Both the position numbers and the translations under genes were made by a program. From Sisyra terminalis (Eukaryota > Arthropoda > Insecta > Neuroptera > Sisyridae): DNA of 64,000 nt. The notes beneath the pieces are model-generated. The model saw nothing but the letters and a program-made list of their open reading frames with translations, had not been told where the DNA came from and searched no databases. How positions within the stretch are numbered: position 1 is the stretch's first letter; each line of letters opens with the position of its first letter. Below, piece after piece: positions 48,124 to 60,803 of this stretch. Location of the stretch: assembly GCA_958496175.1 (NCBI GenBank), contig OY292274.1, forward strand, positions 26,513,482 through 26,577,481, read 5' to 3'.

Positions 48124-48284
48124 AAAAAAATAAAGATATAAAGATTTGAAAAACGTATTTACAACCACGTTTTATATATATATATATATGTATATATATA
48201 TTGATATACATATATTATTTCTTATTATTTATTATAAAACGTGGTTGTAATTAAGTTTTTCAAATCTTTATATCTTTATTTTTA
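48124..48284. repeat. Foldback with 52-bp arms around a TA-rich loop
   Basis: Arms 48124-48177 and 48233-48284 are nearly perfect reverse complements (TAAAGATATAAAGATTTGAA mirrored by TTCAAATCTTTATATCTTTA, and ACAACCACGTTTTATA mirrored by TATAAAACGTGGTTGT). The loop is a (TA)n run. It is a MITE-like foldback or a hairpin RNA template. Confidence 0.88.
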
Positions 48285-49499
48285 ACTTTTAGAGCAAAAT
48301 TAAACCTTTTAAGATCTGAATGCAGAACATATCGATACCACCAGGGCAAATACACGAATAAGAAAAAATCTAAATTTTATTGACAGCTATAAATGGCTAA
48401 ATATAGTCTACTGATAAGTTTTCCATAGTACCTATTGTAGTAGAGTTAGTTATAAAAATAACTTAGGAGAGTACAAATGTATTTGATTGTAGTTGATTAC
48501 TAGAACTCATTGTGAATGACCAAAGAAATACAATATTTCAATACATAATGTCATTATTATCCGCTTAGTATTAGCGTCCAGTATCCATTGCAATTGCAAT
48601 GGAATGGTGATTTAAGATAATCACGTCAAGTCCCAATTATCCAAGATGGATTCATAGAAAAAATGGCAGGAACGGCGAAAAATACCCAAAGAGGGTAATT
48701 TAACTAAGGAATACATGTTGCTCGAATAAAGAAACACTCCAATTGTGGGTTTACCGTATATCCCGGCTCAACTGATGTTCAGCAGAACTACGAAAAGTAA
48801 ATTTGTAATGATAGATAGGATACTCCGAACTTAAGTAATTAGTGATTTTGTGTTGTATCAAGAAAAAATAAATGAAAGCAAAAAGAAAACTTTCGATTAA
48901 ATTGCAACCCAAAGAAAGCATTAATTTTATATGAATCAAGATGTCCAGTTTTGAAAACAATAATATTTGGGAATCGGGAAGGTGATGAATATTGACAGAA
49001 TTTAGGAAAAACACATAACATGTTCGGCCAAAAATATAGACATGTTAACTGAAGAATCTGAGGATGAAAAGGAATATGAAAAGGACATCAGAACCATTGA
49101 AAAATAAAAATTCAAAAAGCAATTTCACATTGGAAGGATTATCAAATCAAGTTTAAGGGAATGTGGAAAGTGGTAGTGGACTCAATTGTAAAAGTTACTT
49201 AGGACTTTACAGACAGAGCTGCCAAAGATATTTTCGGAAAAATTCTAGATACTAAATGATGGTATCTAGATACTAATGATAATTTATGAGGATAAAGATA
49301 AATATTTAAGGAGTATTATAGTTTTCATATCAATTTCTTAAAAACCCAACATGGTAAAAAAATTAACGGTAGAGTCATATAACAGTATGCAGTCAAATCT
49401 AGTGCAATGCATATGAATGTTATACAGGTTATTAATACAGTCATACATATTGCATTCGTGTTCAAAATTTCAAAATCACATAAAGTAAAATTTTTGTCA

Positions 49500-49663
49500 T
49501 ATTTTTTTTTGTTACTGACCGTTGCTTTATAACTAAAAAGGTCTTTAGCGACTCTAGGGTTAATAAAAATCCATAATCGAGAAATCAAAAATTTGCTCAA
49601 TACGAGGATCGAACTCAAATCCTACCTGTTTTGGCACCTAAACTACTCAGCCACCAATCGGCT
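49500..49663 (-). repeat. tRNA-derived SINE, copy 4
   Basis: Minus strand: GATTGGTGGCTGAGTAGTTT (A-box region), GAGTTCGATCCTCG (B box), GGATTTTTATTAACCCTAGA, GTCGCTAAAGACC, TAGTTATAAAGCAACGGTCA, and a poly(A) tail seen as the T-run at 49502-49510. Confidence 0.85.
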
Positions 49664-49669
49664 TCTGTT

Positions 49670-51940
49670 CATATTTATCTATAGTCTACACTGTTTACAC
49701 GTAACCCAAAATGACAAAGTAACTATTTACCTTAATGCTTTCTTTTACAGATATCAACTTAAAAATGATTTTACTCAGGGAAAATAATGTAAAAATTGAA
49801 AAAAGAATGTAATTAAACTCTCTTATTTTTCATGTTATATCAAAATTATCTATTATATATTGGTAAATTTTTGCTTTTGTTACGAAACTTATAATTAACT
49901 TACGTTTATGATTTGTTTGAAAATCTCTTATTTAAACAATGGACTTCTTTAATGCACGCTGCCATTTTCAAAGGTAGGTATGCAACTTGTAAGTACTTAT
50001 TAAAAATCACTTTATATATTTTTGTTAATGTATTTTTGCCACACCGGTATAATGAAGTTATGATTTCAAAATAAACTTACAAAACATCAGATTTCCTAAA
50101 ACAAAGTACACGGAAATAACTGCATAAATCTTTTAAAAAACTAATTAAAAGTACAGTTAAAATAAATTATCGATTAAATACCAGTATCTTACTTATTCTT
50201 CCCAAAACGTTGACTCTTATTTGTGCTGAAATTTACTGTTGGATATTTTTCGGAAATATCCGCATTAGCTCATGGGTACCGTTATATGGAACGAACTTAA
50301 GCACAATATAATTTTCACCGAAAGAATGACTCAAAATTAAGCGAGCAATTTTCATACTTTTTTCTTCGTAATTATTGTCTTATAGGGCAATATAGAAAGT
50401 CTCGCACTAAATTATTTTTTATTATCTATGTTGAAGTTAAAAACACGACCATTAAAGAATATAAAATTCTATTAGAGAAATTTCATCAGTATTGGCGAAA
50501 TTGTAGTGTAAGATTTTTTTTTTTGACAAATAATGGCTACAGTCCCTTTTAGCAACATCAATATCTAGCGACTATGCATTTTCTACTTTGTTTTTAATTC
50601 AATTCGGGAATAAATCGGGTCGTAATTAAAATTTAGTAACAAAAGAGAATATTATACGACATTAAAATTGAATTGACAAATAAATTAAAAACAAAACATA
50701 AAATGCAACGTCTCCAGATAAAAGAGACTTAAGCCCAAACAATATAAGTAGTGGAAAATAATAAGCTTCAATTATTGATAAAGTTTCTGTTTGCTGCTAA
50801 TTATTTTTCACAAAAATCCAATCAATTCCTATTACCATTTGTAACCGTTAACAATACTCTTTAATAAATTATGTATTGACAAAGCAAAAAGAGAAATATA
50901 AAATAAAGATTGTGCAAGAGATTAATGTTATAGAAAAGTTGATGAATTATATTATTCTTAAAGTTATTGAAATGATTCCAATAAATTATTTTCATAAAAT
51001 GCAACGTTATATGTTAAAAGTTATGGTAATAAATTTATATACAATAGGTATCTACATATTTAAAACTCAATATTGCACAGACGTTTTTAATGAATTTGTC
51101 TTCTTCATATATTGAGTTTCATTTCAAAATTATAACTGTTAACGCCGTTTTATTTGAGAGTGTATTTTCTATGAGACAATAGAAAACTGATTAAAAAGTA
51201 AATGTGAATACACTTATTGTTGTTTTTATTCACCAGCTGTTGAAAGCGATAAAATGAAGAATAGAGAAATGTATGAAACCTAATAAGTGCGTTAGAAATG
51301 GGAAAAAAAATTTTTAAAATCTTAATGAAATATTTCATAATTTCGCATTTTCATAACAAGATAATGTTGGACATCAATCAATTTTGGTGAAATGAAATCG
51401 TGATTGAGGAATTTGTAATTTACAAAAAGAAAATATCGATCAAGCGTTTTGTAAGTCATTATTGAAAACAATTATCGTGTTCTAGAAATAAATGTTATTA
51501 TTTCTGCTGAACTTTATGTCGAAATGCTAACTTTTTTATAATAATGAGAAACTCGATGTACTTTTTTTTTGTCAATTTTCATAATAAATATGATAAAATT
51601 ATACTTAACAGGTTAAATTTAATATGCCAAAAATAAATTAAGTAACAAAAATACATGTATTTCATACATCTCATAAACTTTTATTTTTAAAAGATTATTT
51701 GGCGTCATAAACTATGTTTTTCTTTACCAATTTTTATGTGTAAGTTGAAATGTGTTTAATTTAACTCTAAAAGACCCAGTGAATTTGTACCACCTTAAAT
51801 TGATTTACGAATTTTGATTTATTCATATCCATAATATTGGTGTTTTTTTAATTATTAATATGGATATAAAAATATTTTCAAAAAAAAAATTTAAAACTTT
51901 GCTTATATTAATAAAATGCACTGGAAATTAAAAAATAAGT
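49670..51940. other. Gene-free AT-rich DNA
   Basis: No exon or resolvable repeat. The open frame at 50876-51115 is Ile/Lys/Tyr-rich and not convincing. Confidence 0.5.
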
Positions 51941-51944
51941 TTTT

Positions 51945-52168
51945 GAACTGAATCTTATAGATTTCACTATTGATATGAAGGCGATACTAGCCAATTAATG
52001 AGAATCGTAAACTATCTTATTGAGCATCAAAGCGAGGGGTGTAATTTTGTTTACAATTTGGCAATATGGAACACTCCTGATTTTGATGAACACTTAGATA
52101 GCTTACGATTGTCATTGGTTAATATCGCCCTAATATCGATGGTAAATCGATACTAAGATTCAGTTCAC
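51945..52168. repeat. Imperfect ~224-bp palindrome (arms ~85 bp)
   Basis: The outer ends GAACTGAATCTTA (51945) and TAAGATTCAGTTC (to 52166) pair. Further in, GGCGATACTAGCCAATTAAT (about 51981) pairs with a GGTTAATATCGCCC segment (to about 52132), AATCGTAAACTATCTTA with TAGATAGCTTACGATT, and GCATCAAA with TTTTGATGA. The loop is ~50 nt. It is consistent with a foldback element or a hairpin RNA locus. No target duplication was resolved. Confidence 0.8.
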
Positions 52169-52169
52169 A

Positions 52170-54930
52170 ATTTTTTTTACTTCTTAATGTATTTTATCAA
52201 TACAAACGAGGTTTTTAAAATATTTTTGTTTGCTCCTTTTTAGTCCATCATAATATTTTTAAATACATTGGCTTAAATTTGAACTAACTGATTGTTAGTT
52301 TCAAGTGTCATTTCGATTTCATTCAGTTTCAATCTTTTCCATTTATCAGTTGTGTTAGCTGTGAATATTTCCTTTCTGCATAAGTATACAAAGATAATAT
52401 TTCAATGTGCTACAATGTACTGATTCTGCTAATTATTTTACCATTTCTGTGCTTTAGTTTGAAGTGAACCATAGATTTTTAGCCATCGTACGATGTCATA
52501 TATATTATGAGTTATTTGATTAATCGGTTTCTCTCCTTTTGGTATACTCTTCATTTCTTTGAACTCATATTGGTCTTTTTCGGATTTTGAAATTAATTAA
52601 CTAATTTAATTTGACAGTCATCTAGTTCTCATGTATGACTTTGTGACCTGGTAAACATATTAATTTTAGTGATTTGATATTCTTGTAGTTGTTTACTTTT
52701 ATTTCTGATTTTATAAGTACTTTCTATCCTTTCGCTGCTCTTTACACTCTTTGGGCATTTGCTAAATACAAAAAAAAACCTGGAATCCTATCATCATTTC
52801 GTTCATAATCTACAAATATCACCACGAAAAAAATTGCTTTTATTTTATTGGCGTATATGGGAAAGATTAGATCTTCTAGGTCGCAGTGTTGTTAATAATA
52901 ATATTACTTTCACAACAATATTTTTTAATAACCCTCACACAAAATATGAATTAATTATAAACTGAATGCACTAATTCAATAAATAATATTGTCAAATTCA
53001 AACAATCGCTAGGCGTTTTTCAAAATAAATCAAAAACAACATGAAACAGCAAATTATGGACATCAATAATAACAAATAGCGAACAATAGCGGAAGATGCC
53101 AAACCTAATTTATTTAAAAACTTAATTTGTTCCTATTTTTGCAGATATTTTAATAGTTTTTCTGCTGTTCTAGACGTAGACAAATCCAACAAATCATAGA
53201 TCATGAAAATCGGTTTAGCCATTTTTGAGTTATAAGTCTAATTAACACGACTTTGTTTTGTGTATTTAAAAATTAATTATGTATATAAAGATATGTATTA
53301 TTAATACGATAATAAATGTAGGAATTTTATATTAAGCTATGTTAAAACTACATTTGAAAATAGAATCTGCAAATATTAACAATTTTATTTGATATGCAGA
53401 TGTTTTTCTTAGCAATGCAATTAAAACACGTTATGTAAATGAGAGTATGAAAAGGTCCTGGGAATGATTTTTTGTCGATTGCGAATATCCGTTAGAGTTA
53501 TACTATGGAACACAAAGCAATAGACGAATAGAATAAAGAGGTTCGTTTATAAATAGATAAGACTGTCTTTGTTCGTAATGTCCAAAGTGCGATAGGATGA
53601 ACGGGATACGTGTTCCCGAAGCAGGCCCGCGGTGGACCAGTTTGCAATTCAGTTATGGGACCCTCTGCAACGAACTCTTTGTCCGCGGCAATGAGACGTT
53701 GTTTTGCGAAGTCTTTTATTTGTAAGATTTTTTAAGGGTGGGTCGTATGCTGCTTAAGCCTTTATGTTCCACTGAGTCTAAGGGATGTTTTACTTTCAAT
53801 TTTCAGTTTTGAAAATGGTGAATACTTGATGTCATGGTGTTACATTCAAATTTTGAACCGGTGAACAATGTTTATGTAAGCGAACTAATAAATTTCAATA
53901 CTAGGGTGCTTTTTTACATTTAAGTAAAGCCAGGTTCAATGCAATTTAAATAATTCTACCATATTAATCTACAACAGACGAGTAGGTAATACCCATATAG
54001 CTTCATTCCTATTGCCTAATATATTTTACTTTAGAATTCCGCAAAATAAAGGTTTTATATAAATTCTCACTTGATAAATATGATATCAATACAGACATCA
54101 AAACTATTGGAATATCATTGAGTTCTTTAATATAAAAGTGATGATTATCAAAATAGTTTTATTAAATCTAAATATTACTTTTGATATTATGATGAACTTT
54201 TAATGTACTCCTTCTAAAGATTTACTTCTTTTGAACATTATTAAATTATACATTATTATCAATATTATTAAATCTAGTCTACCTATATTTTATATTCAAC
54301 ACATAACATGTTTATTTTATAATTTAAAAATAACTATTTTTTTCATTTCACCATAAAAAAGCTTTCTAAAGTATCCTATTCCAGATCAAAATCAGAATAT
54401 TATTATTTACATTAGCATTCCATTATTCATTAATTTTGATTAATTTGGTATTTACCTGTATTAAATCAATCCTGAATTCGAACCTCAGAAAATATTTGCT
54501 CTGCTAAAGAGACCTTTTTTAAAATTCGGCAGGTTTGTTATAGAAATAATCCAATTTTTCTTTCTTTTTTTTTTTGAAATATTAAACTTAACTTTCATTA
54601 AAAATAGTGTTATAAAAATATAAATAAGGAAGGTATTTTTAATTATTAAGGTAATACTAATAATTTTGTATTAGTTTTACTACAGTTACATTGTAGTCAA
54701 TTATTTGAATGTTAATTAGTAGTTTTCCATGAGTAGAAAAAACCTTCCTGGTGTTTGGTGTTAAGTAGAATGTTCTAAAAGAGTAGATAGTAGAAATGAT
54801 ACGTCGATAGAGAATGAAATTTTCAGTGTTTCATCGTATTTTCTGAACTTCATAAATTCGACTTGGATAACAATAGAGAGCTGAAATTTTCAGGACACAA
54901 TCAAATTTCAAAACTAATCCGAAATTGTTT
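52170..54930. other. Gene-free DNA with one GC-rich patch
   Basis: No exon supported. The patch at about 53585-53725 (CCCGAAGCAGGCCCGCGGTG) is the most GC-rich in the right half of the window. Open frames across it are short and unrecognised. Confidence 0.5.
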
Positions 54931-54990
54931 AATTTTTTAGCAGGAAAGTGCTTTTAAAGGATGTAAATTCATATACTAATAATTAATTCA

Positions 54991-55026
54991 GCGACGTTTC
55001 GGTCCTTTATTTGACCTTCATCAGGC
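54991..55026 (-). ncRNA. Hammerhead ribozyme-like motif, minus strand, intact core
   Basis: On the minus strand: CTGATGA, stem II GGTC/GACC around AAATAAAG, GAAA, then ACGTC. The upstream ATTAA-GA-AGC pairs with the downstream GCT-GAA-TTAAT, giving stem I with an internal loop, as natural hammerheads have. Stem III (AC/GT) has no loop, so cleavage would need a dimer or tandem arrangement, as described for Penelope-type and related retroelement hammerheads. Confidence 0.75.
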
Positions 55027-55076
55027 TTCTTAATATAAAGTATAGTATTCGTAAAGTAAATAATTATATTAAGAAA

Positions 55077-55111
55077 CCTGATAAAGGTCAAATAAAGGAC
55101 CGAAACGTCGC
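55077..55111 (+). ncRNA. Hammerhead ribozyme-like motif, plus strand, core mutated
   Basis: The mirror copy of the motif at 54991-55026. The core reads CTGATAA instead of CTGATGA, a change of the conserved G, and stem I has a mismatch (AAC in place of AGC). Stem II (GGTC/GACC) and CGAAACGTC are kept. It is predicted to be inactive. Confidence 0.7.
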
Positions 55112-58100
55112 AGAATTAATTCTTAGTATATAGATTTACATCCTTTAAGTCCACTTTCCTGCTAAAAATTGAATAATATTATGTAACGTATGGACACAAC
55201 AAATTTATCGACTAATCCGAAATTTTCGAAGTTACATTTGTCTAATTTTTATATTTATTCGTCAAAACCTCTAGGAGACTCCTCGAAGTCCTAGAAAACT
55301 GAAATTTGGTATGCATTCTCAGGATATGCAAACAAAAAACAAGAAATAAAACAAATAAGAGACCTGTAACTTTCATCCTCCCACCACCATAAATAGAGGT
55401 GTTAGACAATAAATCAAATAACTATTCCTTGCAGTATTTGAAAGCTAACGTTAAGAATAAAAATTTGGGCTTACATATAAACAGCATTAACTTTAAAAAA
55501 AATATTTTACTCTTCAATCTCCATAAGAGGGGCAACAAGTCCTACTAAAAGTTGACTTGTAGTAAGATCTACTGAAAAAGTATTAAAAATACTTTATTTT
55601 ATATATGCTTACACCAAAAGTTACCATTGTCTATTTATATTTTATAGAAGGTAATTTATAATTAGGTGTACCGGAAAAGAATGTCGTTATTTGCTTATAA
55701 GTTATTTCAAAGTGGTACTAAAAACATTATATGGTTAGAGTAATTTATCAACTTAGTAAAAATTACAAAATATTTTTTATTCTGAAATCTATATTGAAAT
55801 GGTAGGACCAAAAACCTAAAAGAATTTAAATTCGATATTGTATGTGTTACTAAAAACATTTTCAATGTTTTTTTAAGTTCAAATTCAATAATTTTAATTT
55901 CTCCAACCAGTATCAACGAAATATGACAAAAAATTGAATCAATAAAAAGTTAAAGGGGGAAATGGTGCCAAATGTATGCCAGAAAGTCGAAGAGCTATCA
56001 AATAATCCTAATCAATCTTAATCGATCGGCTAAATAACCAAAAGTGTCCAAAAATAAAATTCTATGTTGCAACGCGGTAATGCAAAACCCTTCTGGAGAA
56101 AAAAAGCCCTGAAAAAACTAACTAAATAAGGGCGAGGTGATATTACTGTACTCACTATAACCGTCCAAAGTTATTTCATCAGATTTCTATTTATTTCAAT
56201 CGCAACCATATTTACTATGTGGTAAAAAAATTGAAAGTTTAAGTGATTTTTTGAGATTGTCCTTAATAAATAATTGATTTTTACTAATATGGCATTAAAA
56301 ATGTCCACCCTAAATGTCAAAACGTCCATACTATCGAGACTGATTATATTATTGATTTAAAATCAATAGTTGTAACAAAATTTTATTTTTAATTGTATAA
56401 TGAAAAAAAACGCAATACTTTCTGGTACCCCTAATATATGAGTTTAATCAGTAGCGTAGCGCAGTGGGTGCCGAGGAGGCCATGGACACGGGCAGCTCAT
56501 GAAACGGGGGTGGAATTTATGCATTGATAATTCGATAAAATATTTCTTTTTGAGAAAAACACAAAGAGTACATTTTTAAGTAATTAAGGAATTAAAGGTA
56601 TTTGCAATTTTTACCAATTTTCTTGACTAACGATGAAAATAGGGGACGGTGAATTTCCGGTTGAGCCCGGATCACTGGGTTTAATTAATAGTAAAATTTG
56701 TTGATTTGGATTCATAGTTTTTACTTTACCCGCAGTTAGTTTTATAGTTTTTACCCGCAACTACTGTAGGTAAAATGTCGCTATTTTTGTATGTAATATG
56801 TAGGTGGAAATAGGTAAGTTTATTCAACGAAAAGCCATTCCAAAATTACCGATTTAATCATGGTTAAATGCTTGCGGGAAGTTTCTGGAAATCTCAATTT
56901 CAAAAATGATATCTAGGTCATGCAATCCATTGAAATTTGCATCCCCAACAAAATTTCAATAAAATGCCAGAGTAAGTGGACCGAATTGGTTGGATTTTAT
57001 TTAATTTTGACTTCAATTCTGATATATGAATAAAAAGCCATACATTCACTAGCCAAACAGGTTCGCGTTATGTCTCACGCATTTACACATGGACTTGTAT
57101 GCGTTTCTTCTTTTGTACAGTCTTTTCCACAAGTCGCGACTACCACGACGAAAACGTGGGGACGAACGCACGCATAATGTTATTAATTTCTTAGATGGCT
57201 TCATGTAAAAAAGGCTCTTTTTCTTTCGAATTTAGGCTCGACAATTGACTGGTCCGGCCAAGCCAAACCACGCCAACGAGTTAACGTGAATCAAAAAACG
57301 ACAAGGATATTATGCCGGTTTTTTCCTCTCCAAATATAATGAGGTGTACAATGCATACACACTTTATGATCTCCAAATATAAGAGAATTACTTATGGTAA
57401 TGATGATGATAATACATGACGTGGTGCTGTGCTAGATGTTTATATCAAAATTCGACCCTGACTAGAATCATTTTAACGGTTCTTGTCCAAAGGAATTTGA
57501 ATATACTTTGGACGAATTTCGAAGAGAAAACTTTAACCACCTACTTAAAATAACTTGGAGAACTTTCTATTTAAAAGTTAGAGGATACAAAAATTGCATG
57601 TTGAATGCATTGAAAGGATGTGAAAAGTTAAAAATATTCAAATTTTTCACCTTGAACTAAAATATTCCATGCTTCAGTAAGTATGAAAATTATCTAGTGG
57701 TATCCACCGTCTATAGTCTACACCCCGACCGAAACTTGTAATTTCTTTTTTTTTTTGTTATTTAATGAAGATTAATTCATTTAAATATAAAATAATGCAT
57801 TTATGCACAAAAGCTACAGGTAATTGTTTTATTTAGATTAAAAAATTAAATCATTCAAAGCAAAAATATTTTAATGAAGATATTAATTATACTAGAATTT
57901 AATATAAATAATAAAATCACGGATGTAAAGAAAAGAAAACATGAAAAATTTAATTAGAATTTTTTTGAAAAAGAATTTGTGTGTAGTAAGTGTGTCGGAT
58001 ATTTCAATATTAAAAACGATTGTGAAATTAATGGGTAAAATAAATAGTTTACGCATAAAGAGATTGATTTTTTTTCTTTATGCATTTTAGTGGTTGAACG

Positions 58101-59496
58101 AATTTAATTAATCTACGATTTTTTCTAATGGATCTAAACATGCAACCTAAAAGATCTAAGAATTTTTTAAACAGTCCAAATAATTAAGGCAATCATTAAT
58201 TAATTTAAAGTTTTTTTTTTTATTCATATCCTAATTAGATGTCATCGCTCGAGTTTTAATGAACCGTATTATAGGTGAATGGTTTTTAATACCTAAGGAA
58301 AAAGTTATCTTTACGAATATTTTAACAATTTTTTTTAATATCAGTTAATACTCAAACTTGAAATTTGTATGGGAAATTCTCAAAATTGATTTCATCTTAC
58401 TAGATATGGCTCTTTTTTTCACTATAAAATAATCTCGGGTAAAAATCACAAAAGATTTTATGTCAAAAATTCCTACACCTGCATTCATCCCAATGTTCAA
58501 TCCAATTACTTGGACAAAATGAAATGTGTTCGCTTTTATAATATTCATGAGTGCAGCTTCAGTGCACTTTATAAAATAATAAATCGTTTTCTTTAATTTT
58601 TAGAGAGAAATTTTGTTCAACCAGGTTATGAAGGTCGCAATCAAATCCAAAAAGCAAACGAAAATCTCCTCCATACCTCTTAATTTGATACATTCGTGAC
58701 CTGGATTTTTATTTTTTTGCCTGCGAGCTGAGGCCTCTCATCAACTACGTAATTTTATCTGACATGCTTTTTATATATCAAACACAATCATATTTTTTTC
58801 TCTCCATTTCTCGACAAAGAAAAAGGGTTAGCTGGATTTAGCTGAATGCGTAACTAATGCACATAGCTCAACCCTTTATCAAAGGATGTGGAAGATTGTA
58901 GCGGCCAAGGTTATGCAACTAAAATCTAAAACATGTGGGTGGATTGCAACAATATTTATACAATTTTTTTCATCTTTCCCATGGGTTTTATCTTCTTCTT
59001 TTTTTTTTTGTATATGATCTCATATGATTTTTAAATTATGATTTATGCTAAGATGCTTGTATAAGTTTTTTATTTTAATAATTGTAATATTTTAACGCGA
59101 AATTACTAAAGTTTTAAATAAATCAACTACCTTACTTTCATAATTTTTAGGATGAAATTAAATATAATTTTTGAAGGTTTCAAGGTTTTGGATCAAAAAT
59201 TTTGGATTTAATTGTATAAACGTAATTATAATACATTTAATAACATATACGCTTGTCTTTTTACCTCTTAGGTATATAAATTTGTTTGTAATATTGGAAA
59301 TAATTCAAAATTTCTTCCAACCTTAACAAGAGTAATGAAATTTTATCACACAAACTCAATTTTTGCGAATGGAAATATGAAAAGTAAATCTTTGTAAAAA
59401 CTGCATTATATGGCATAATATTTTTCATGTGTTGATAGCGAAATACAAATGATTCAATGAGATATAAAAAGCTTATTCGCTTCGGGCACGATAGAA

Positions 59497-59510
59497 GCGC
59501 CATCTGATGG
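59497..59510. promoter_or_regulatory. CTCF-like 14-mer
   Basis: GCGCCATCTGATGG differs by one base from the reverse form of the animal CTCF core (GCGCCMYCTRGTGG). A single match of this kind can be chance. Confidence 0.25.
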
Positions 59511-59704
59511 CTGCACTAAAGTATGCTGGACAATTGAAGGGATTGTGGGATGTGTTTATTAACACGTGCATAACGAGTATAACATAACGAAATTTTAACC
59601 ACTATTAGCGCTACGATCGATTCAGTTGTCCCCACCAGGATTTTACTCCAGACGAATATAAATTTTATTGTAGAATGTAATTTCAAAATTTTGAAATTGT
59701 ATAT

Positions 59705-59995
59705 ATGCTCGCAATACCTACTCCTTTTGTACATACAGATAAGCTTATGCAAACACAAATCACAACTTTTAAAAGTGTTGAAATCATTTATTTAATTACT
59801 AAAGGCAAACTAACGAATCGGTTTAGGTCAAAAACCAACTTTGGTTTCGAACAAAAATTAGCCGAAGATGCAGGCAAACTTATAGAAATGAACGTGAATT
59901 ATATATTAATAGTTGAAGATCAAGTGGGGCGAATTGCTACTATGGGGACTATAGTACCTCGTCGATTTAGAGCAGCAGTCGGGGAACTTTTTTAA
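59705..59995 (+). CDS. Unidentified 96-aa open frame, possible exon or element fragment
   Basis: This frame has a more protein-like composition than the AT-rich frames around it. It includes SKTNFGFEQKLAEDAGKLIE, NYILIVEDQVGRIATMGTIV and the C-terminal PRRFRAAVGELF. The mix of charged and aliphatic residues suggests a helix-strand fold, but I recognise no family. There is no splice acceptor with a good polypyrimidine tract just upstream and no neighbouring exon. It may be a small gene, an isolated exon or a decayed transposon segment. Confidence 0.25.
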   Translation: MLAIPTPFVHTDKLMQTQITTFKSVEIIYLITKGKLTNRFRSKTNFGFEQKLAEDAGKLIEMNVNYILIVEDQVGRIATMGTIVPRRFRAAVGELF

Positions 59996-60803
59996 CCATT
60001 ACCCCAAAATATTTTTGCGTAAGTCGATATTATCCCCCCCCCATTCTGAAAAGAAAACAACCAATGTAAATTTTAAATAAACATTGTTTATTGAATTAAT
60101 TTACATTTGCATATTTGTAGTAGATATAGGTTTTGGAAAAATGATGTTGCTTCGTGTTTGGTATAATTATTTCAAAATTGGGACTTTTTGATGTAAGAGC
60201 AATTTGAATACAGTCTTCGGCATTTAATCGATTTGTTTTTTGTTTTTATGTTAATTAGAGTGGAAAAACTTTGTTAGAAAAATTTCCCTATTATTCAAAA
60301 AAAAAAATTTTACCCTATTGGGGGAATTTATCCCGTTTCCCCAACCGTTGACGTAGAGTATTAATCTGCTAAGTCCATTTTTAATGATTGATTTTTGTTT
60401 TTGTTCCATTAGGAAGGGAATGCAAAATTTTATCCAGTGACAAACTGAAAAATCACTTTAAATAAAGAAAATTCAAAATTATGTAGCTTATGTAGTTATT
60501 CATTAACTTTTTTGCTTTCCCTATAATAATTGATCCCCTGCAACAATGGATTTGCATGTTAACACTCTAAGTTGACGACCTAATTTTCTTAATAGACTTT
60601 TTTGACTAATGAGGCTTCTCTAGACTAATCGTAAATTGCTATTATTTGTGTTCGTAATAATAATTTTAATTATTATGTTTGTTTTTTTGCTAAAATTCGA
60701 AAGTTTAAGGGACTTCCTGTTTCAGGTTTTCCGGTTAAAAGTTTTAGTTAATGCCGAATAATTTACCTATACAATATATTTGATCCTTTGATAATCAAAA
60801 TTT

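Larger units (their letters stand above)
54931..55170. repeat. Head-to-head palindrome with ~106-bp arms
   Basis: Arms 54931-55036 and about 55064-55170 are reverse complements apart from scattered substitutions, with a ~27-nt spacer. Each arm ends outward in AGCAGGAAAGTG and carries a hammerhead-like core reading outward (entered separately). It looks like two element ends fused head to head. Confidence 0.92.

Noticed and set aside
56448..56470. A hAT element starting at CAGTAGCGTAGCGCAGTGGG
   Set aside because: No mirrored end or 8-bp duplication was found within several kilobases.
58345..58440. A third copy of the GAGGGAATG repeat end (GTATGGGAAATTCTCA)
   Set aside because: The match to 61645 is short and soon lost; it may be chance in AT-rich DNA.
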